A DNA stretch of 64,000 bases, from assembly GCF_001431725.1 (NCBI RefSeq), contig NZ_CP013106.1, positions 558,001 through 622,000 on the forward strand. The letters run 5' to 3'. This DNA is from Halomonas huangheensis (lineage in GTDB: Bacteria; Pseudomonadota; Gammaproteobacteria; Pseudomonadales; Halomonadaceae). The notes beneath the pieces were generated by a model that was given only the letters and a program-made list of their open reading frames with translations, was not told the DNA's origin and did no database searches. The number at the start of each line of letters is the position of its first letter. Position 1 is the first letter of the stretch. Positions 36,160 to 45,957 of the stretch are shown here, in pieces. A program made the position numbers and the translations under genes.

Positions 36160-36930
36160 ATGACGTCACAGTCGTCTGACCACCTTCGCCCTCTGCCGGA
36201 AGACGCCGATCTGCCGCGCCATGTCGCTGTCATCATGGACGGCAACAATCGCTGGGCGCGAGCCCGAGGAATGTCCGGCGTACGCGGTCATCATGCCGGT
36301 GTCGAGGCAGTTCGTGCCGTGATCCGGCGCGCGGCGGAAAGACACATCGAGACACTGACCCTGTTTGCCTTTTCCAGTGAGAACTGGAAGCGACCCGTGG
36401 CTGAGGTCAATGCATTGATGGAGCTGTTCCTCATGGCGCTGAAGCGCGAGGTAAAGAAGCTGCATCAACATGACATACGCCTCTCGGTGATTGGTGATAC
36501 CACTGGTTTTTCCAGTGCCATTCAGAAGCATATTCGTGAGGCAGAAGCACTGACCCGCGACAATGGTGGGCTACGCCTGGTGATTGCCGCCAATTACGGT
36601 GGCCAGTGGGATATCGTCCGCGCCGCACGCCACCTGGCGGAGCAGGCGGCGTCCGGCGAACTGGATCCAGCGCAGATCGACGAGCAGACATTCGCCCAGC
36701 AGCTCAATCTCACTGATGTCGCCCCCGTTGACCTGTGTATCCGTACCAGCGGTGAACGACGTATATCCAATTTTCTGCTGTGGCAACTGGCCTATGCGGA
36801 ACTCTATTTCACTTCGGTCCTGTGGCCCGATTTCGATGGCGATGCCTTCGATGATGCCCTGGAAGATTTCTGTCAACGCAAGCGCCGCTTTGGCATGACC
36901 GACGAACAGCTCGAGGCCCAGGGTGCTTAG
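36160..36930 (+). CDS. uppS: Undecaprenyl diphosphate synthase
   Basis: A 256-residue cis-prenyltransferase making the C55 lipid carrier for peptidoglycan and LPS. The signature HVAVIMDGNNRWARARG, the FAFSSENWKRP substrate loop and LCIRTSGERRISNFLLWQ are intact. ATG 36160 gives the usual length; the frame extends upstream to 36085. Before it lies a TCCCGGG/CCCGGGA dyad (about 36109-36131). The stop overlaps the cdsA start. Confidence 0.96.
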   Translation: MTSQSSDHLRPLPEDADLPRHVAVIMDGNNRWARARGMSGVRGHHAGVEAVRAVIRRAAERHIETLTLFAFSSENWKRPVAEVNALMELFLMALKREVKKLHQHDIRLSVIGDTTGFSSAIQKHIREAEALTRDNGGLRLVIAANYGGQWDIVRAARHLAEQAASGELDPAQIDEQTFAQQLNLTDVAPVDLCIRTSGERRISNFLLWQLAYAELYFTSVLWPDFDGDAFDDALEDFCQRKRRFGMTDEQLEAQGA

Positions 36931-37729
36931 GCAAAGAGTCATAACCGCGGCCTGGTTGGCGCCGCTGGCACTACTTGGTCTTTTCGGACTGCAGGGGGGC
37001 GCGTTTGCCGCCTTTACAGCATTCATCGTGCTGTTGGCAGGTTGGGAGTGGGGCAATCTGTCCGGGCTCCCGGGACGAGCAACTCGCGGTGTGGCCGTTG
37101 CCGTACTGGGCGGAGCAATGCTGACGTTGTGGCTGGCCGATCTCGCCACATCCACAGCCATACTGGCGGTTGGGGTAGTGGGTTGGGTGATCAATCTGTG
37201 GTGGGTCACCGGTCATCCTGAACGTCAGGCGCAATGGTCACCTACTGCGGTGCGTCTGGCGATGGGCCTCTGGGTGCTGCTGCCGACCTGGGTGGGTTTC
37301 AATCTGCTGCGTGAAAGTGGTGCAGTGTGGCTGCTGTTCGTGCTGCTGGTTGTATGGGGCGCCGATATTGGGGCGTATTTCTGTGGTCGAGCCTTCGGGC
37401 GACGCAAGCTGGCACCCAAGGTCAGTCCGGCCAAGTCCTGGGAAGGTGTCTATGGTGGCATGGCGGTGACCGCTAGCCTGGCTGTCGCCTTCGCGCTTGC
37501 ACACCATTGGAGTCCTGGTGCGACACTGTTGCTGGTCGTTTTGACTCTCATCGTCACCATGGCATCGGTACTCGGTGACCTGCTCGAGAGCATGCTCAAG
37601 CGCCATCGCGGCATCAAGGATTCCAGCCAGTTGCTGCCTGGTCACGGTGGCGTGATGGACCGTATCGATAGTCTGACCGCGGCGGTGCCGTGCTTTGCGC
37701 TGTTCTTTTCCTGGCTGGTGAGCGCATGA
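36923..37729 (+). CDS. cdsA: Phosphatidate cytidylyltransferase
   Basis: A 268-residue integral membrane enzyme making CDP-diacylglycerol. It has about seven to eight hydrophobic helices and the CTP-transferase signature near the C-terminus ([14 protein letters not shown], then [36 protein letters not shown]). The start is GTG 36923, overlapping the uppS stop. The ATGA at 37726 couples it to dxr. Confidence 0.95.
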   Translation: MLRQRVITAAWLAPLALLGLFGLQGGAFAAFTAFIVLLAGWEWGNLSGLPGRATRGVAVAVLGGAMLTLWLADLATSTAILAVGVVGWVINLWWVTGHPERQAQWSPTAVRLAMGLWVLLPTWVGFNLLRESGAVWLLFVLLVVWGADIGAYFCGRAFGRRKLAPKVSPAKSWEGVYGGMAVTASLAVAFALAHHWSPGATLLLVVLTLIVTMASVLGDLLESMLKRHRGIKDSSQLLPGHGGVMDRIDSLTAAVPCFALFFSWLVSA

Positions 37730-38994
37730 CGACGTCTGACCCTGGTGTTTCCCATTCAACGAGCTTCGCTCCCGAGACTTCCAGTACTGTCGAGTTGAGT
37801 GCTCACTTTGACTCCCCCCAGAGCATCACTGTGCTGGGTGCCACTGGTTCGATCGGCACCAGCACCCTGGATGTGATTGCACGTCATCCTGAGCGTTATC
37901 ATGTTCATGCGCTGACGGCTCACCGTTCGCGTGACGCCTTGTTGCGGCTTTGTCAGGCGCATCGGCCTCAGTTGGCTGTGCTGGATCGGGCGGAAGATGC
38001 TGATTGGCTGGCGATACAGTTGAAGGCTGCCGGTCTGGCGACCGAAGTGCGACATGGAGAAACCGCTCTGGCCGAAGTTGCCAGTGCACCAGAAGTCGAT
38101 ATCGTCATGGCTGCTATCGTGGGCGCCGCCGGTCTATTGCCGACGCTGGCTGCCGTGCGCAGTGGAAAGCGTGTGCTGCTGGCCAACAAGGAAGCGTTGG
38201 TGATGTCCGGCGCCTTGTTCATGAGTGCTGTCGCTGAAAGTGGCGCGGCCTTGCTGCCCATTGACTCGGAACACAATGCCATCTTTCAGTGTCTACCCCC
38301 GCAGCATCGTGGGGGGCTGGCCCATCAGGGCGTGACCCAGCTGTTGCTCACGGCGTCTGGAGGTCCCTTCCGTGGTTATGATCGCCAGCAACTCGCCGCG
38401 GTGACTCCGGAGCAGGCCTGTGCTCATCCCAATTGGTCGATGGGGCGCAAGATATCGGTCGATAGTGCCACCCTGATGAACAAGGGGCTCGAGCTGATCG
38501 AGGCTTGCTGGTTATTTGATGCACGTCCCGATCAGATCCAGGTCGTGGTGCATCCGCAGAGCGTGATTCACTCCATGGCAGCCTACAGTGATGGTTCGGT
38601 TCTGGCCCAACTGGGTAACCCGGATATGCGCACGCCGATTGCCTATGGTCTCGCCTGGCCCGAGCGTATCGATGCTGGTGTACAGGCGCTGGACTTGTTC
38701 TCTGTGGCACGTTTGGACTTTGAGTCTGCAGACGAGCAGGCTTTTCCTTGTCTGCGCCTGGCCCGAGAAGCGATGCAGGCCGGTGGCACTGCACCGGCGA
38801 TTCTCAATGCCGCCAATGAAATTGCAGTATCTGCTTTTCTCGAGCGCCGAATTGGCTTCAATGGGATTGCCGATATGGTCGAGTGGGTGCGAGACGAAGT
38901 GGCACTGACACCCGCTGATGAGCTGCCGCAGGTACTGGCGGCTGACCAACGAGCACGTCAACTGGCGCAGGTCTGGCTGGAGCGGCAGCGATGA
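37726..38994 (+). CDS. dxr: 1-deoxy-D-xylulose 5-phosphate reductoisomerase
   Basis: A 422-residue enzyme, the committed step of the MEP isoprenoid pathway, NADPH dependent. It has a roughly 24-residue N-terminal extension rich in Ser/Thr. Then come the nucleotide loop [18 protein letters not shown], the catalytic/metal segment [21 protein letters not shown] and the flexible active-site loop with [24 protein letters not shown] 37726 overlaps the cdsA stop (ATGA), so the two are coupled. It supplies precursors used by uppS. Confidence 0.97.
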   Translation: MTTSDPGVSHSTSFAPETSSTVELSAHFDSPQSITVLGATGSIGTSTLDVIARHPERYHVHALTAHRSRDALLRLCQAHRPQLAVLDRAEDADWLAIQLKAAGLATEVRHGETALAEVASAPEVDIVMAAIVGAAGLLPTLAAVRSGKRVLLANKEALVMSGALFMSAVAESGAALLPIDSEHNAIFQCLPPQHRGGLAHQGVTQLLLTASGGPFRGYDRQQLAAVTPEQACAHPNWSMGRKISVDSATLMNKGLELIEACWLFDARPDQIQVVVHPQSVIHSMAAYSDGSVLAQLGNPDMRTPIAYGLAWPERIDAGVQALDLFSVARLDFESADEQAFPCLRLAREAMQAGGTAPAILNAANEIAVSAFLERRIGFNGIADMVEWVRDEVALTPADELPQVLAADQRARQLAQVWLERQR

Positions 38995-39127
38995 AGATTC
39001 GGCTCAGGTGGAACCTTCATCGCCCGATGCTGCCGGAAGATAAGGTAAGCTATCCTGCTCAGCGGCAGGGGATTCTGCCGGTGTTGATGCTATCGGAACC
39101 TGGCATGTCTTTGTGGGAGAAACCTGA

Positions 39128-40486
39128 GTGGGCCTGATTCAGAATGTGTTGGCCGTCATTGTCGTGCTCGGCCTGTTGATCACTTTTCACGAGTTTGGTC
39201 ACTTTTGGGTCGCACGCCGCTGTGGCGTCAAGGTATTGAGATTCTCGGTCGGTTTCGGCAAGCCGATCTGGTCACGTGTCGACCGTCATGGCACTGAGTT
39301 TGCTCTCGCGGCCATCCCGCTTGGCGGTTACGTCAAGATGCTTGATGAGCGTGAGGGGCCTGTGGCCTCGTCGCAGCTTGATCAGGCCTTCAACCGCAAG
39401 TCGGTCTGGGCGCGTATTGCCATTGTCGCTGCGGGTCCCATTGCCAACTTTCTGTTGGCACTGGTGGCATATTGGGCGCTGTTCGTAGCTGGTACCACCA
39501 CGGTAGTACCTGTCGTCGGCGACGTTACGCCGGATTCGCCGGCAGCCGAAGCTGGCCTGCACAGTGGTCAGGAAATCACTGCCATTCAGGGGCAGCCGGT
39601 ACGCTCCTGGGATGAGGTCAATCTCAAGCTGGTTGCTGCTATTGGCTTGAATGGCGAACTGACGGTTGCCACTCGTGACGAGGGCGATAGTCATGCCACC
39701 AACCACCGTTTGATGGTGAATGATTGGCTGGTGGGCCAGGATCCTCCTCAGCCGTTGCCCTCTCTTGGTGTGGCGCCCTGGCGTCCCGTGTTGCCTGCGG
39801 TAGTTGCGCGAGTCGTCGAGGGTGATCCAGCTGCCGAGGCTGGCCTGAAGGCTGGTGACAAGGTGCTGGCGGCGGATGGAGACAGCATCGCTGACTGGCC
39901 TGCGCTGGTGTCATTGGTGCGTGATAATCCTGGGCAGACGCTATCATTTGAGGTCGAGCGGGATGGCCGACGTCAGACCCTGAATCTGACTCCTGGCGCC
40001 AGAACTCTGGACGATGGCACACAGATTGGGTATATCGGTGCCGAAGTTGCACCGGTAGACTGGCCGCAGAAATGGCAGCGGGAAATCCGCTACGGGCCGC
40101 TGGAGGCTGTTGGCCAGGCGGCAACGCGCACGGTGGAAATGACGGCCTTGACCTTTGATGCCGTGCGCAAGATGGTGGTGGGGTTGATTTCCCCGAGTAA
40201 TCTGTCGGGACCCATCACGATCGCACGAATCGCCGGAGATACTGCCCGCTCCGGGCTGGAGAGCTTCATCAGCTTTCTAGCATATCTGTCGATCAGCCTC
40301 GGTGTGCTGAACCTGCTGCCGATACCGGTACTGGATGGTGGCCACCTGCTGTACTACTTCATTGAAGCGGTACGCGGCAGAGCGGTTTCCGAGCGCACGC
40401 AGGCCGTTGGCCTGCGCATCGGCCTCGCCCTGGTCGGCACATTGATGATCATGGCGCTGTATTTTGATTTGATGCGCCTTTGGTGA
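39128..40486 (+). CDS. rseP: Site-2 intramembrane protease RseP
   Basis: A 452-residue inner-membrane zinc metalloprotease that cleaves anti-sigma-E (RseA) after DegS. It has the HEFGH zinc motif in TM1, GGYVKM, two PDZ domains (about 115-290) and the C-terminal LDGGHL motif. The start is GTG 39128 with GGGAG upstream. An upstream GTG/ATG is not needed. It is followed by bamA, skp and lpxD in the usual order. Confidence 0.96.
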   Translation: MGLIQNVLAVIVVLGLLITFHEFGHFWVARRCGVKVLRFSVGFGKPIWSRVDRHGTEFALAAIPLGGYVKMLDEREGPVASSQLDQAFNRKSVWARIAIVAAGPIANFLLALVAYWALFVAGTTTVVPVVGDVTPDSPAAEAGLHSGQEITAIQGQPVRSWDEVNLKLVAAIGLNGELTVATRDEGDSHATNHRLMVNDWLVGQDPPQPLPSLGVAPWRPVLPAVVARVVEGDPAAEAGLKAGDKVLAADGDSIADWPALVSLVRDNPGQTLSFEVERDGRRQTLNLTPGARTLDDGTQIGYIGAEVAPVDWPQKWQREIRYGPLEAVGQAATRTVEMTALTFDAVRKMVVGLISPSNLSGPITIARIAGDTARSGLESFISFLAYLSISLGVLNLLPIPVLDGGHLLYYFIEAVRGRAVSERTQAVGLRIGLALVGTLMIMALYFDLMRLW

Positions 40487-40624
40487 TTTGAGCCAGGCGA
40501 TATTGGCCTTGTGGGCATGGCATGACGGAAACTCGGATGGGTTGCCGCTTGTCAGTTGCCTGCACAAATGTATAAGGTGCCTGTCTGGACAGGTACGCAG
40601 ACTCAACGCGAGCGAAACGACTGC

Positions 40625-42970
40625 ATGAAAATCAAGACCATCGGATTGGCGACACTCTTGACCGCTTGTGCCCAGGCGGCGCACGCGGCTCCTTTCACCG
40701 TTTCGGACATTCGCGTGGAGGGCCTGCAGCGGGTCTCTGCCGCGTCCGTGTTCAATGCATTTCCGATCAGCACCAGCGACCAGGTGAATGACCAGGAGCT
40801 GGCATCCGCCGCTCAACAGCTGTTCGCCACTGGGTTGTTTGAGGATATTCATCTCGCTCGCGAAGGGGATGTGCTGATTATCGAGGTCGAGGAACGGCCG
40901 ACTATTACGCAACTGAACATTGAAGGTAATGAGCAGCTGACCGATGAAGATCTGCGCAGCGGCCTCAAGCAGGCCGGCATCAGCGAAGGTCAGGTACTGC
41001 AGTTGTCGACCATTGATGAGATGAGGCGTGAGCTCGAAGGGCTCTACCAGTCTCAAGGCCGCTACAGTGCGCGTATCGACGCCGACGTGAAACCCGTCGG
41101 TGAAGGCCGAGTGAGCGTCGATATCAATATCACTGAAGGCACGGTTGCCAAGATTCGCCAGATCAATATCGTCGGTAATGAAGCTTTCTCCGATGAAGTG
41201 TTGCTGGACCAGTTCGAACTCGAGGACGATCCCGGCCTGTTCTTTGGCTGGTTCTCCAGCGACGACTATTCTCGCGAAGCCCTCGCGGGTGATCTGGAAC
41301 GCTTGCGTTCCTGGTACCTGGATCGCGGCTATGTAAACTTCGAGATCACTTCCAGTCAGGTATCCATCAGCCCTGACAAGTCACGTATCTTTGTGACCGT
41401 CAACGTCAATGAGGGCAAGCGTTACAAGATTGGCAGCATCAGCTTCCTCGGCGATCTGCAACTGGCCGAGAAACAGGCTCGCGAACTGCTGCAGATTCAC
41501 TCCGGTGATATCTTCTCGCGCAGCAAGGTCGTCGCTTCGAGCGAGGCCATGCGCTCGCGTCTGGGAGCCGAAGGTTTTGCTTTCGCCCAGGTCGATGGTG
41601 TGCCGGAAGTACGAGCCGATGGCGAGACCGTGGATCTATCATTCCAGGTAACGCCTGGGCGTCGTGCCTATGTGCGTCGCATTCAGTTTGTGGGTAACAC
41701 CACGACCCGCGATGAGGTACTGCGTCGTGAGATGATTCAGGCAGAAGGTGCGCCGGCCTCTACCGAGTCGATTTCGCAGTCGCGCCAACGCCTTGAGCGT
41801 CTTGGCTTCTTCAAGCAGGTTGATGTGCAGACCGAGCCGGTGCCTGGCGAACCCGATCAGCTTGATGTGACCTACAACGTCGAGGAGCAACCTTCGGGCT
41901 CGATCTCGGCAAGCCTTGGTTATTCCCAGAGTGCCGGGGTAATCTACGGCGCCTCACTGTCCCAGAACAACTTCCTGGGTAGCGGTAACCGCGTCAATGT
42001 CGGCGCTCAGAAGAGTGACACCTACACCAGTGTCAACTTCGGCTTCACCGACCCGTACTGGACGCTTGACGGTATCTCGCGAGGCTACAACTTCTATTAC
42101 CGCGAGACCGATTACGAAGATTCCGATATCTCGACCTACTCGACGGATGCATTGGGTGCCGGCATCAACTTCGGCTACCCGATCAACGAACTGTCGCGGA
42201 TGAATTTCGGCGCCAACATCGAGACGCTGGAAATCAAGACCTACGACGACACGCCGTCGGAGATCGAGCGTTATGTGCAGGATCAGGGCGAGAACGCCGA
42301 CACTTTGAGCCTGACGAGCAGTTGGACGCGTAACAATCTCAACCGTGGCATCATGCCTACTGCGGGTAGCTATCAGCGCCTGTCGCTGGAGCTGGCGGTG
42401 CCTGGCAGTGATGCTGAGTACTACAAGGCGCGCGCCGAGGCACGCAAGTTCTTCCCGCTCAATGAGTCCCAGACATGGTCACTCAAGTTCAGCGGTGAAG
42501 TAGGCTATGCCGACTCATTCAACGATGATCCCTACCCCTTCTACGAAAACTTCCTCTCGGGTGGCCTGGGATCGGTTCGTGGCTACACTTCCAATACGCT
42601 GGGGCCGCTCACGACCGAGCGCTCGGATGGTGATGACGATACTCTCGGTGGTAACGTGCTGATGCAAGGCAGCATGGAGCTGATCTTCCCGATGCCGTTC
42701 GTCGAAGACAAACGCTCCATTCAGCCGTCGCTGTTCGTTGACGCCGGTAACACCTTCCTTACGTCCTGCTATGACGTGTTGGACGAGGATAAGGACCGCC
42801 AGAACTGTGACTCCGGGGTCGATCTTGGTGAGCTGCGCTACAGTGCCGGTGTTGCCGTATCCTGGTTGACGCCGGTGGGGCCGCTGACCTTCAGTCTTGC
42901 CGAACCGCTCAACGCCAAGGACGATGATGATACTCAGGTCTTCCAGTTCTCTCTGGGTCAGACCTTCTAA
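40625..42970 (+). CDS. bamA: Outer-membrane protein assembly factor BamA
   Basis: The 781-residue core of the BAM complex that folds outer-membrane beta-barrels. A Sec signal peptide (MKIKTIGLATLLTACAQAA, cleavage near 21-22) is followed by POTRA domains (DIRVEGLQRVSAASVFNAFP and repeats) and the 16-stranded barrel containing GGLGSVRGYTSNTLG. The protein ends in the C-terminal FSLGQTF signal with terminal Phe. ATG 40625 is preferred over an in-frame start at 40556 because it begins the signal peptide. The skp start overlaps the stop (TAATG). Confidence 0.98.
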   Translation: MKIKTIGLATLLTACAQAAHAAPFTVSDIRVEGLQRVSAASVFNAFPISTSDQVNDQELASAAQQLFATGLFEDIHLAREGDVLIIEVEERPTITQLNIEGNEQLTDEDLRSGLKQAGISEGQVLQLSTIDEMRRELEGLYQSQGRYSARIDADVKPVGEGRVSVDINITEGTVAKIRQINIVGNEAFSDEVLLDQFELEDDPGLFFGWFSSDDYSREALAGDLERLRSWYLDRGYVNFEITSSQVSISPDKSRIFVTVNVNEGKRYKIGSISFLGDLQLAEKQARELLQIHSGDIFSRSKVVASSEAMRSRLGAEGFAFAQVDGVPEVRADGETVDLSFQVTPGRRAYVRRIQFVGNTTTRDEVLRREMIQAEGAPASTESISQSRQRLERLGFFKQVDVQTEPVPGEPDQLDVTYNVEEQPSGSISASLGYSQSAGVIYGASLSQNNFLGSGNRVNVGAQKSDTYTSVNFGFTDPYWTLDGISRGYNFYYRETDYEDSDISTYSTDALGAGINFGYPINELSRMNFGANIETLEIKTYDDTPSEIERYVQDQGENADTLSLTSSWTRNNLNRGIMPTAGSYQRLSLELAVPGSDAEYYKARAEARKFFPLNESQTWSLKFSGEVGYADSFNDDPYPFYENFLSGGLGSVRGYTSNTLGPLTTERSDGDDDTLGGNVLMQGSMELIFPMPFVEDKRSIQPSLFVDAGNTFLTSCYDVLDEDKDRQNCDSGVDLGELRYSAGVAVSWLTPVGPLTFSLAEPLNAKDDDDTQVFQFSLGQTF

Positions 42971-43506
42971 TGAGACGAAATGAAGTGACGTCTTCTCATT
43001 GGCTCAAGAGTTTCACCAGTACTTTGCTGGCACTGGTTTTGAGTCTTGCGTCTTCCGCCGTGTTGGCGGAAGACGTCGCTTTGCTGGATTGGCGCAAGGC
43101 ATTGCTCGATACCGATGCGGCGCAGAGGGATATGGATGAATTGCGTGCCGGTATTGCTGCACAACAGCAGGAAGCGCAGGCCCTTGGAGGGGAGCTGGAA
43201 CGACTGTCCTCGCGCCTGGCCAATGAAGGTGAAGACCTTGATGACGCGGAAGGCCGCGCATTGGTGAAGGAGTTGCAACAGAAGGGACAACGTTTCGACC
43301 AACTACGACTGGAAATTGCCGAGGCACGACAGGAATCCGAACAACGGTTCCTTGATCGCTTTGAGGCTGCAATGGATCAGTCGGTCAACGAGGTCATTGC
43401 ACGCCATCAGGTGAAGGTATTGGTAGACCCTAATGGTGTACTCTACAGCAGTGATGACCTACCGGACCTGACTGCTGAAGTCACCGAGATCCTCAACGCG
43501 CAATAA
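42970..43506 (+). CDS. skp: Periplasmic chaperone Skp/OmpH
   Basis: A 178-residue periplasmic chaperone for unfolded outer-membrane proteins. Signal peptide with cleavage after VLA-E (about residue 33). The mature protein is mostly helical tentacle (ELERLSSRLANEGEDLDDAE, then KELQQKGQRFDQLRLEIAEA), the trimeric fold of Skp. Its start overlaps the bamA stop. It acts with bamA on the same clients. Confidence 0.9.
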   Translation: MRRNEVTSSHWLKSFTSTLLALVLSLASSAVLAEDVALLDWRKALLDTDAAQRDMDELRAGIAAQQQEAQALGGELERLSSRLANEGEDLDDAEGRALVKELQQKGQRFDQLRLEIAEARQESEQRFLDRFEAAMDQSVNEVIARHQVKVLVDPNGVLYSSDDLPDLTAEVTEILNAQ

Positions 43507-43535
43507 ACAGGATTGTCACCGCTCCACGGGCTCCC

Positions 43536-44576
43536 ATGAAAGATACACGAACACACCTGACTCTTACCGAGATTGCTGAGCGCCTGGGCGCACGCCTGGA
43601 AGGCGACGGCGATCGCCGCGTAACGGGATTGGCAACTCTCAAGGATGCTGGTCCTGACCAGGTTTCCTTTCTGGCCAACCGCGCCTATCTGAAGGATCTG
43701 CCGGCCACCCGTGCCGCAGCCGTTATTCTGGTGGCTGATCATGCAGAGGCCTGTCCGGTAACGGCTCTGGTCCTGGATAATCCCTACCTTGGGTATGCCG
43801 AGCTGTCACGCATGCTTGACCCGCTGGCGGATGCGCATCGCCCCGGCGTACATCCGACAGCAGTGGTCGCTGATGATGCGGTACTGGGTCACGATGTCAG
43901 CATTGGCCCCCACGTGGTAGTGGAGTCCGGAGTCGTGCTGGGCGATCGCGTGGTGATTGGTGCCAACTCTGTGATCGGAGCCGACAGCCAGTTAGGTAAT
44001 GACTGCTTCCTGCATGCCAATGTCACTCTGTACCACGGAGTACTGGTTGGTGAACGGGCCATCCTGCATAGCGGCAGTGTGATCGGTGGTGATGGCTTTG
44101 GCTTCGCTCATGATGGTGCTGGTTGGCACAAGATTGCCCAACTGGGGGGCGCAAGGCTGGGCAACGATGTCGAAGTCGGCAGCTGCTCCAGTATTGATCG
44201 CGGTGCCCTCGGAGATACCGTGATCGGCAATGACGTCAAGATCGACAGTCAGGTGCAGATTGCCCACAACGTACAGATCGGTGACCACAGCGCGCTTGCC
44301 GGTTGTGTCGGCATTGCCGGCTCCACCAGAGTGGGGCGGCATTGCATGCTTGGTGGCGGTGTCGGGCTGTCCGGGCACTTGACCATCTGTGATGGTGTTC
44401 AGGTCACGGGTATGAGTCTGGTTACCAACTCGATACTTGAGCCAGGCGTTTACTCGTCGGGTACTGGAGCCATGGAGAACAGTCAGTGGCGCCGCAATGC
44501 CGTACGCTTCAAGCAGCTTGACAGCATTGCACGGCGTCTCGGCCGCCTGGAAAAACGCGGTGAAGGTGAAGTTTGA
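43536..44576 (+). CDS. lpxD: UDP-3-O-(3-hydroxyacyl)glucosamine N-acyltransferase LpxD
   Basis: A 346-residue lipid A enzyme. The N-terminal uridine-binding domain (LTEIAERLGARLEGDGD, SFLANRAYLKDL) precedes a left-handed beta-helix of hexapeptide repeats (IGPHVVVESGVVLGDRVVIG) and a C-terminal helix. The catalytic His lies in GFGFAHDGAGWHKIAQLG. The ATG at 43536 has only a weak ribosome binding site. It is followed by a -10 box that may drive fabZ. Confidence 0.96.
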   Translation: MKDTRTHLTLTEIAERLGARLEGDGDRRVTGLATLKDAGPDQVSFLANRAYLKDLPATRAAAVILVADHAEACPVTALVLDNPYLGYAELSRMLDPLADAHRPGVHPTAVVADDAVLGHDVSIGPHVVVESGVVLGDRVVIGANSVIGADSQLGNDCFLHANVTLYHGVLVGERAILHSGSVIGGDGFGFAHDGAGWHKIAQLGGARLGNDVEVGSCSSIDRGALGDTVIGNDVKIDSQVQIAHNVQIGDHSALAGCVGIAGSTRVGRHCMLGGGVGLSGHLTICDGVQVTGMSLVTNSILEPGVYSSGTGAMENSQWRRNAVRFKQLDSIARRLGRLEKRGEGEV

Positions 44577-44600
44577 GCGCCTGCCCGAGGTCGGTATAAT
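44573..44600 (+). promoter_or_regulatory. Candidate promoter upstream of fabZ
   Basis: TTGAGC (44573-44578) and a perfect TATAAT (44595-44600) with a 16-bp spacer, starting within the last codons of lpxD. It would give fabZ-lpxA-lpxB an extra promoter inside the lipid A operon. The 135-bp gap to fabZ holds no gene. Confidence 0.55.
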
Positions 44601-44711
44601 CCACCGCGTATTGTCGGCGTCTACACTGGGGCCTATGCCACCACCGCTGTAGTCCGCGCCGCATATGTCCTTCGCGGAAGAAGGACTCCTGTCATTTCAG
44701 AGGTCGCTACG

Positions 44712-45155
44712 ATGGTCATGGACATCAATGAAATTCGCGAATACCTGCCCCACCGCTATCCTTTTCTGTTGGTGGATCGGGTCATGGAACTGACCCTTGG
44801 CGAATCCATCGTTGCCTACAAGAACGTCAGCATCAATGAGCCATTCTTCAATGGTCATTTCCCGCATCACCCGATCATGCCTGGTGTGCTGGTCGTCGAG
44901 GCGCTGGCTCAGGCATGCGGTATTCTGGGCTTCAAGACAGTGAACAAGTTGCCTGCTGATGGTTATGTCTACTATCTGGTAGGTAGCGACAACGTGCGCT
45001 TCAAGCGCCCGGTCATGCCGGGAGACAGGCTTGAGCTTCGCGCCCAGGTGGAACGCGAGAAGCGTGGCATCTGGAAGTTCAAGTGCCAGGCCAGCATTGA
45101 TGGCGAATTGGCCGTTGAGGCTGACATTACCTGTGCCGAGAGGAAGGTCGCTTGA
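44712..45155 (+). CDS. fabZ: 3-hydroxyacyl-ACP dehydratase FabZ
   Basis: A 147-residue hotdog-fold dehydratase of fatty acid elongation. The catalytic His is in [23 protein letters not shown] and the active-site Glu lies in that following helix. YPFLLVDRV starts the fold. ATG 44712 has GAGG at nine bases; ATG 44718 is also in frame. Its stop overlaps the lpxA TTG start. It competes with lpxA/LpxC for 3-hydroxymyristoyl-ACP. Confidence 0.97.
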   Translation: MVMDINEIREYLPHRYPFLLVDRVMELTLGESIVAYKNVSINEPFFNGHFPHHPIMPGVLVVEALAQACGILGFKTVNKLPADGYVYYLVGSDNVRFKRPVMPGDRLELRAQVEREKRGIWKFKCQASIDGELAVEADITCAERKVA

Positions 45156-45919
45156 TACATCCTACCGCCATCGTAGATTCTGGCGCGCGTCTGGCCGACG
45201 ATGTCGAGGTGGGGCCATTCACTGTGATTGGCCCTGACGTCGAGATTGGGGCTGGTTCAGTCATTGGCCCTCATGTGGTGGTCAAGGGCCCCACGATACT
45301 GGGAGAGCGTACGCGGATCTTCCAGTTTGCCTCGGTCGGTGAAGACTGCCAGGACAAGAAATATCAGGGTGAGCCCACCCGTCTGGTGATGGGCGATGAC
45401 AACGTCGTACGCGAGGGAGTCACGCTGCATCGTGGTACGGTTCAGGATCGCGGTGAGACAATCATCGGGTCGCGCAACCTGTTCATGGCCTATGTGCATG
45501 TCGGTCACGATTGTACGATCGGCGATGACTGTATCCTGGCCAATCAGGTGACGCTGGCCGGACACGTGCACATCGGTGACCATGCGATTATTGGTGGTCT
45601 GTCCGCCGTGCACCAGTTCTGCTTCTTTGGCTCCCATGCCATGGCTGGTGGCGGTTCGATCATCACCAAGGACACACCGTCTTACGTGATGATCAACGGT
45701 AACCCGGCTCAGGTGCATGGGCTCAATGTCATCGGACTCAAGCGTCGCGGCTTCAGTGCCGAGGCGATTCGTGCTCTGAGCGATTCCTACAAGCTGGTTT
45801 ATCGTCAGGGATTGACGGTCGAGCAGGCACTGGTCGAGATTCGCGCGCGTTTTTCTCTGGCAGAAACCGACCACTTCGTCGCGTCCATCGAGGCTTCGAC
45901 TCGCGGCATCATCCGCTGA
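45152..45919 (+). CDS. lpxA: UDP-N-acetylglucosamine acyltransferase LpxA
   Basis: A 255-residue first enzyme of lipid A synthesis: transfers 3-hydroxyacyl from ACP to UDP-GlcNAc. Left-handed beta-helix with the catalytic His in AYVHVGHDC (about 124-125). The start is TTG at 45152 with a strong GAGAGGAAGG before it, overlapping the fabZ stop (TTGA). No ATG is available near the conserved [14 protein letters not shown]-terminus, so the TTG is well supported. Confidence 0.96.
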   Translation: MIHPTAIVDSGARLADDVEVGPFTVIGPDVEIGAGSVIGPHVVVKGPTILGERTRIFQFASVGEDCQDKKYQGEPTRLVMGDDNVVREGVTLHRGTVQDRGETIIGSRNLFMAYVHVGHDCTIGDDCILANQVTLAGHVHIGDHAIIGGLSAVHQFCFFGSHAMAGGGSIITKDTPSYVMINGNPAQVHGLNVIGLKRRGFSAEAIRALSDSYKLVYRQGLTVEQALVEIRARFSLAETDHFVASIEASTRGIIR

Positions 45920-45957
45920 CGCTCTGTCAGAGCCCTGATCATGAGTGAGGCCTGTTC

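Noticed and set aside
40527-40556. Possible sigma-E promoter (GGAAACT and GTCAG) upstream of bamA
   Set aside because: Spacing is about 17 and the -10 match is poor; position is suggestive but the sequence does not support a call.
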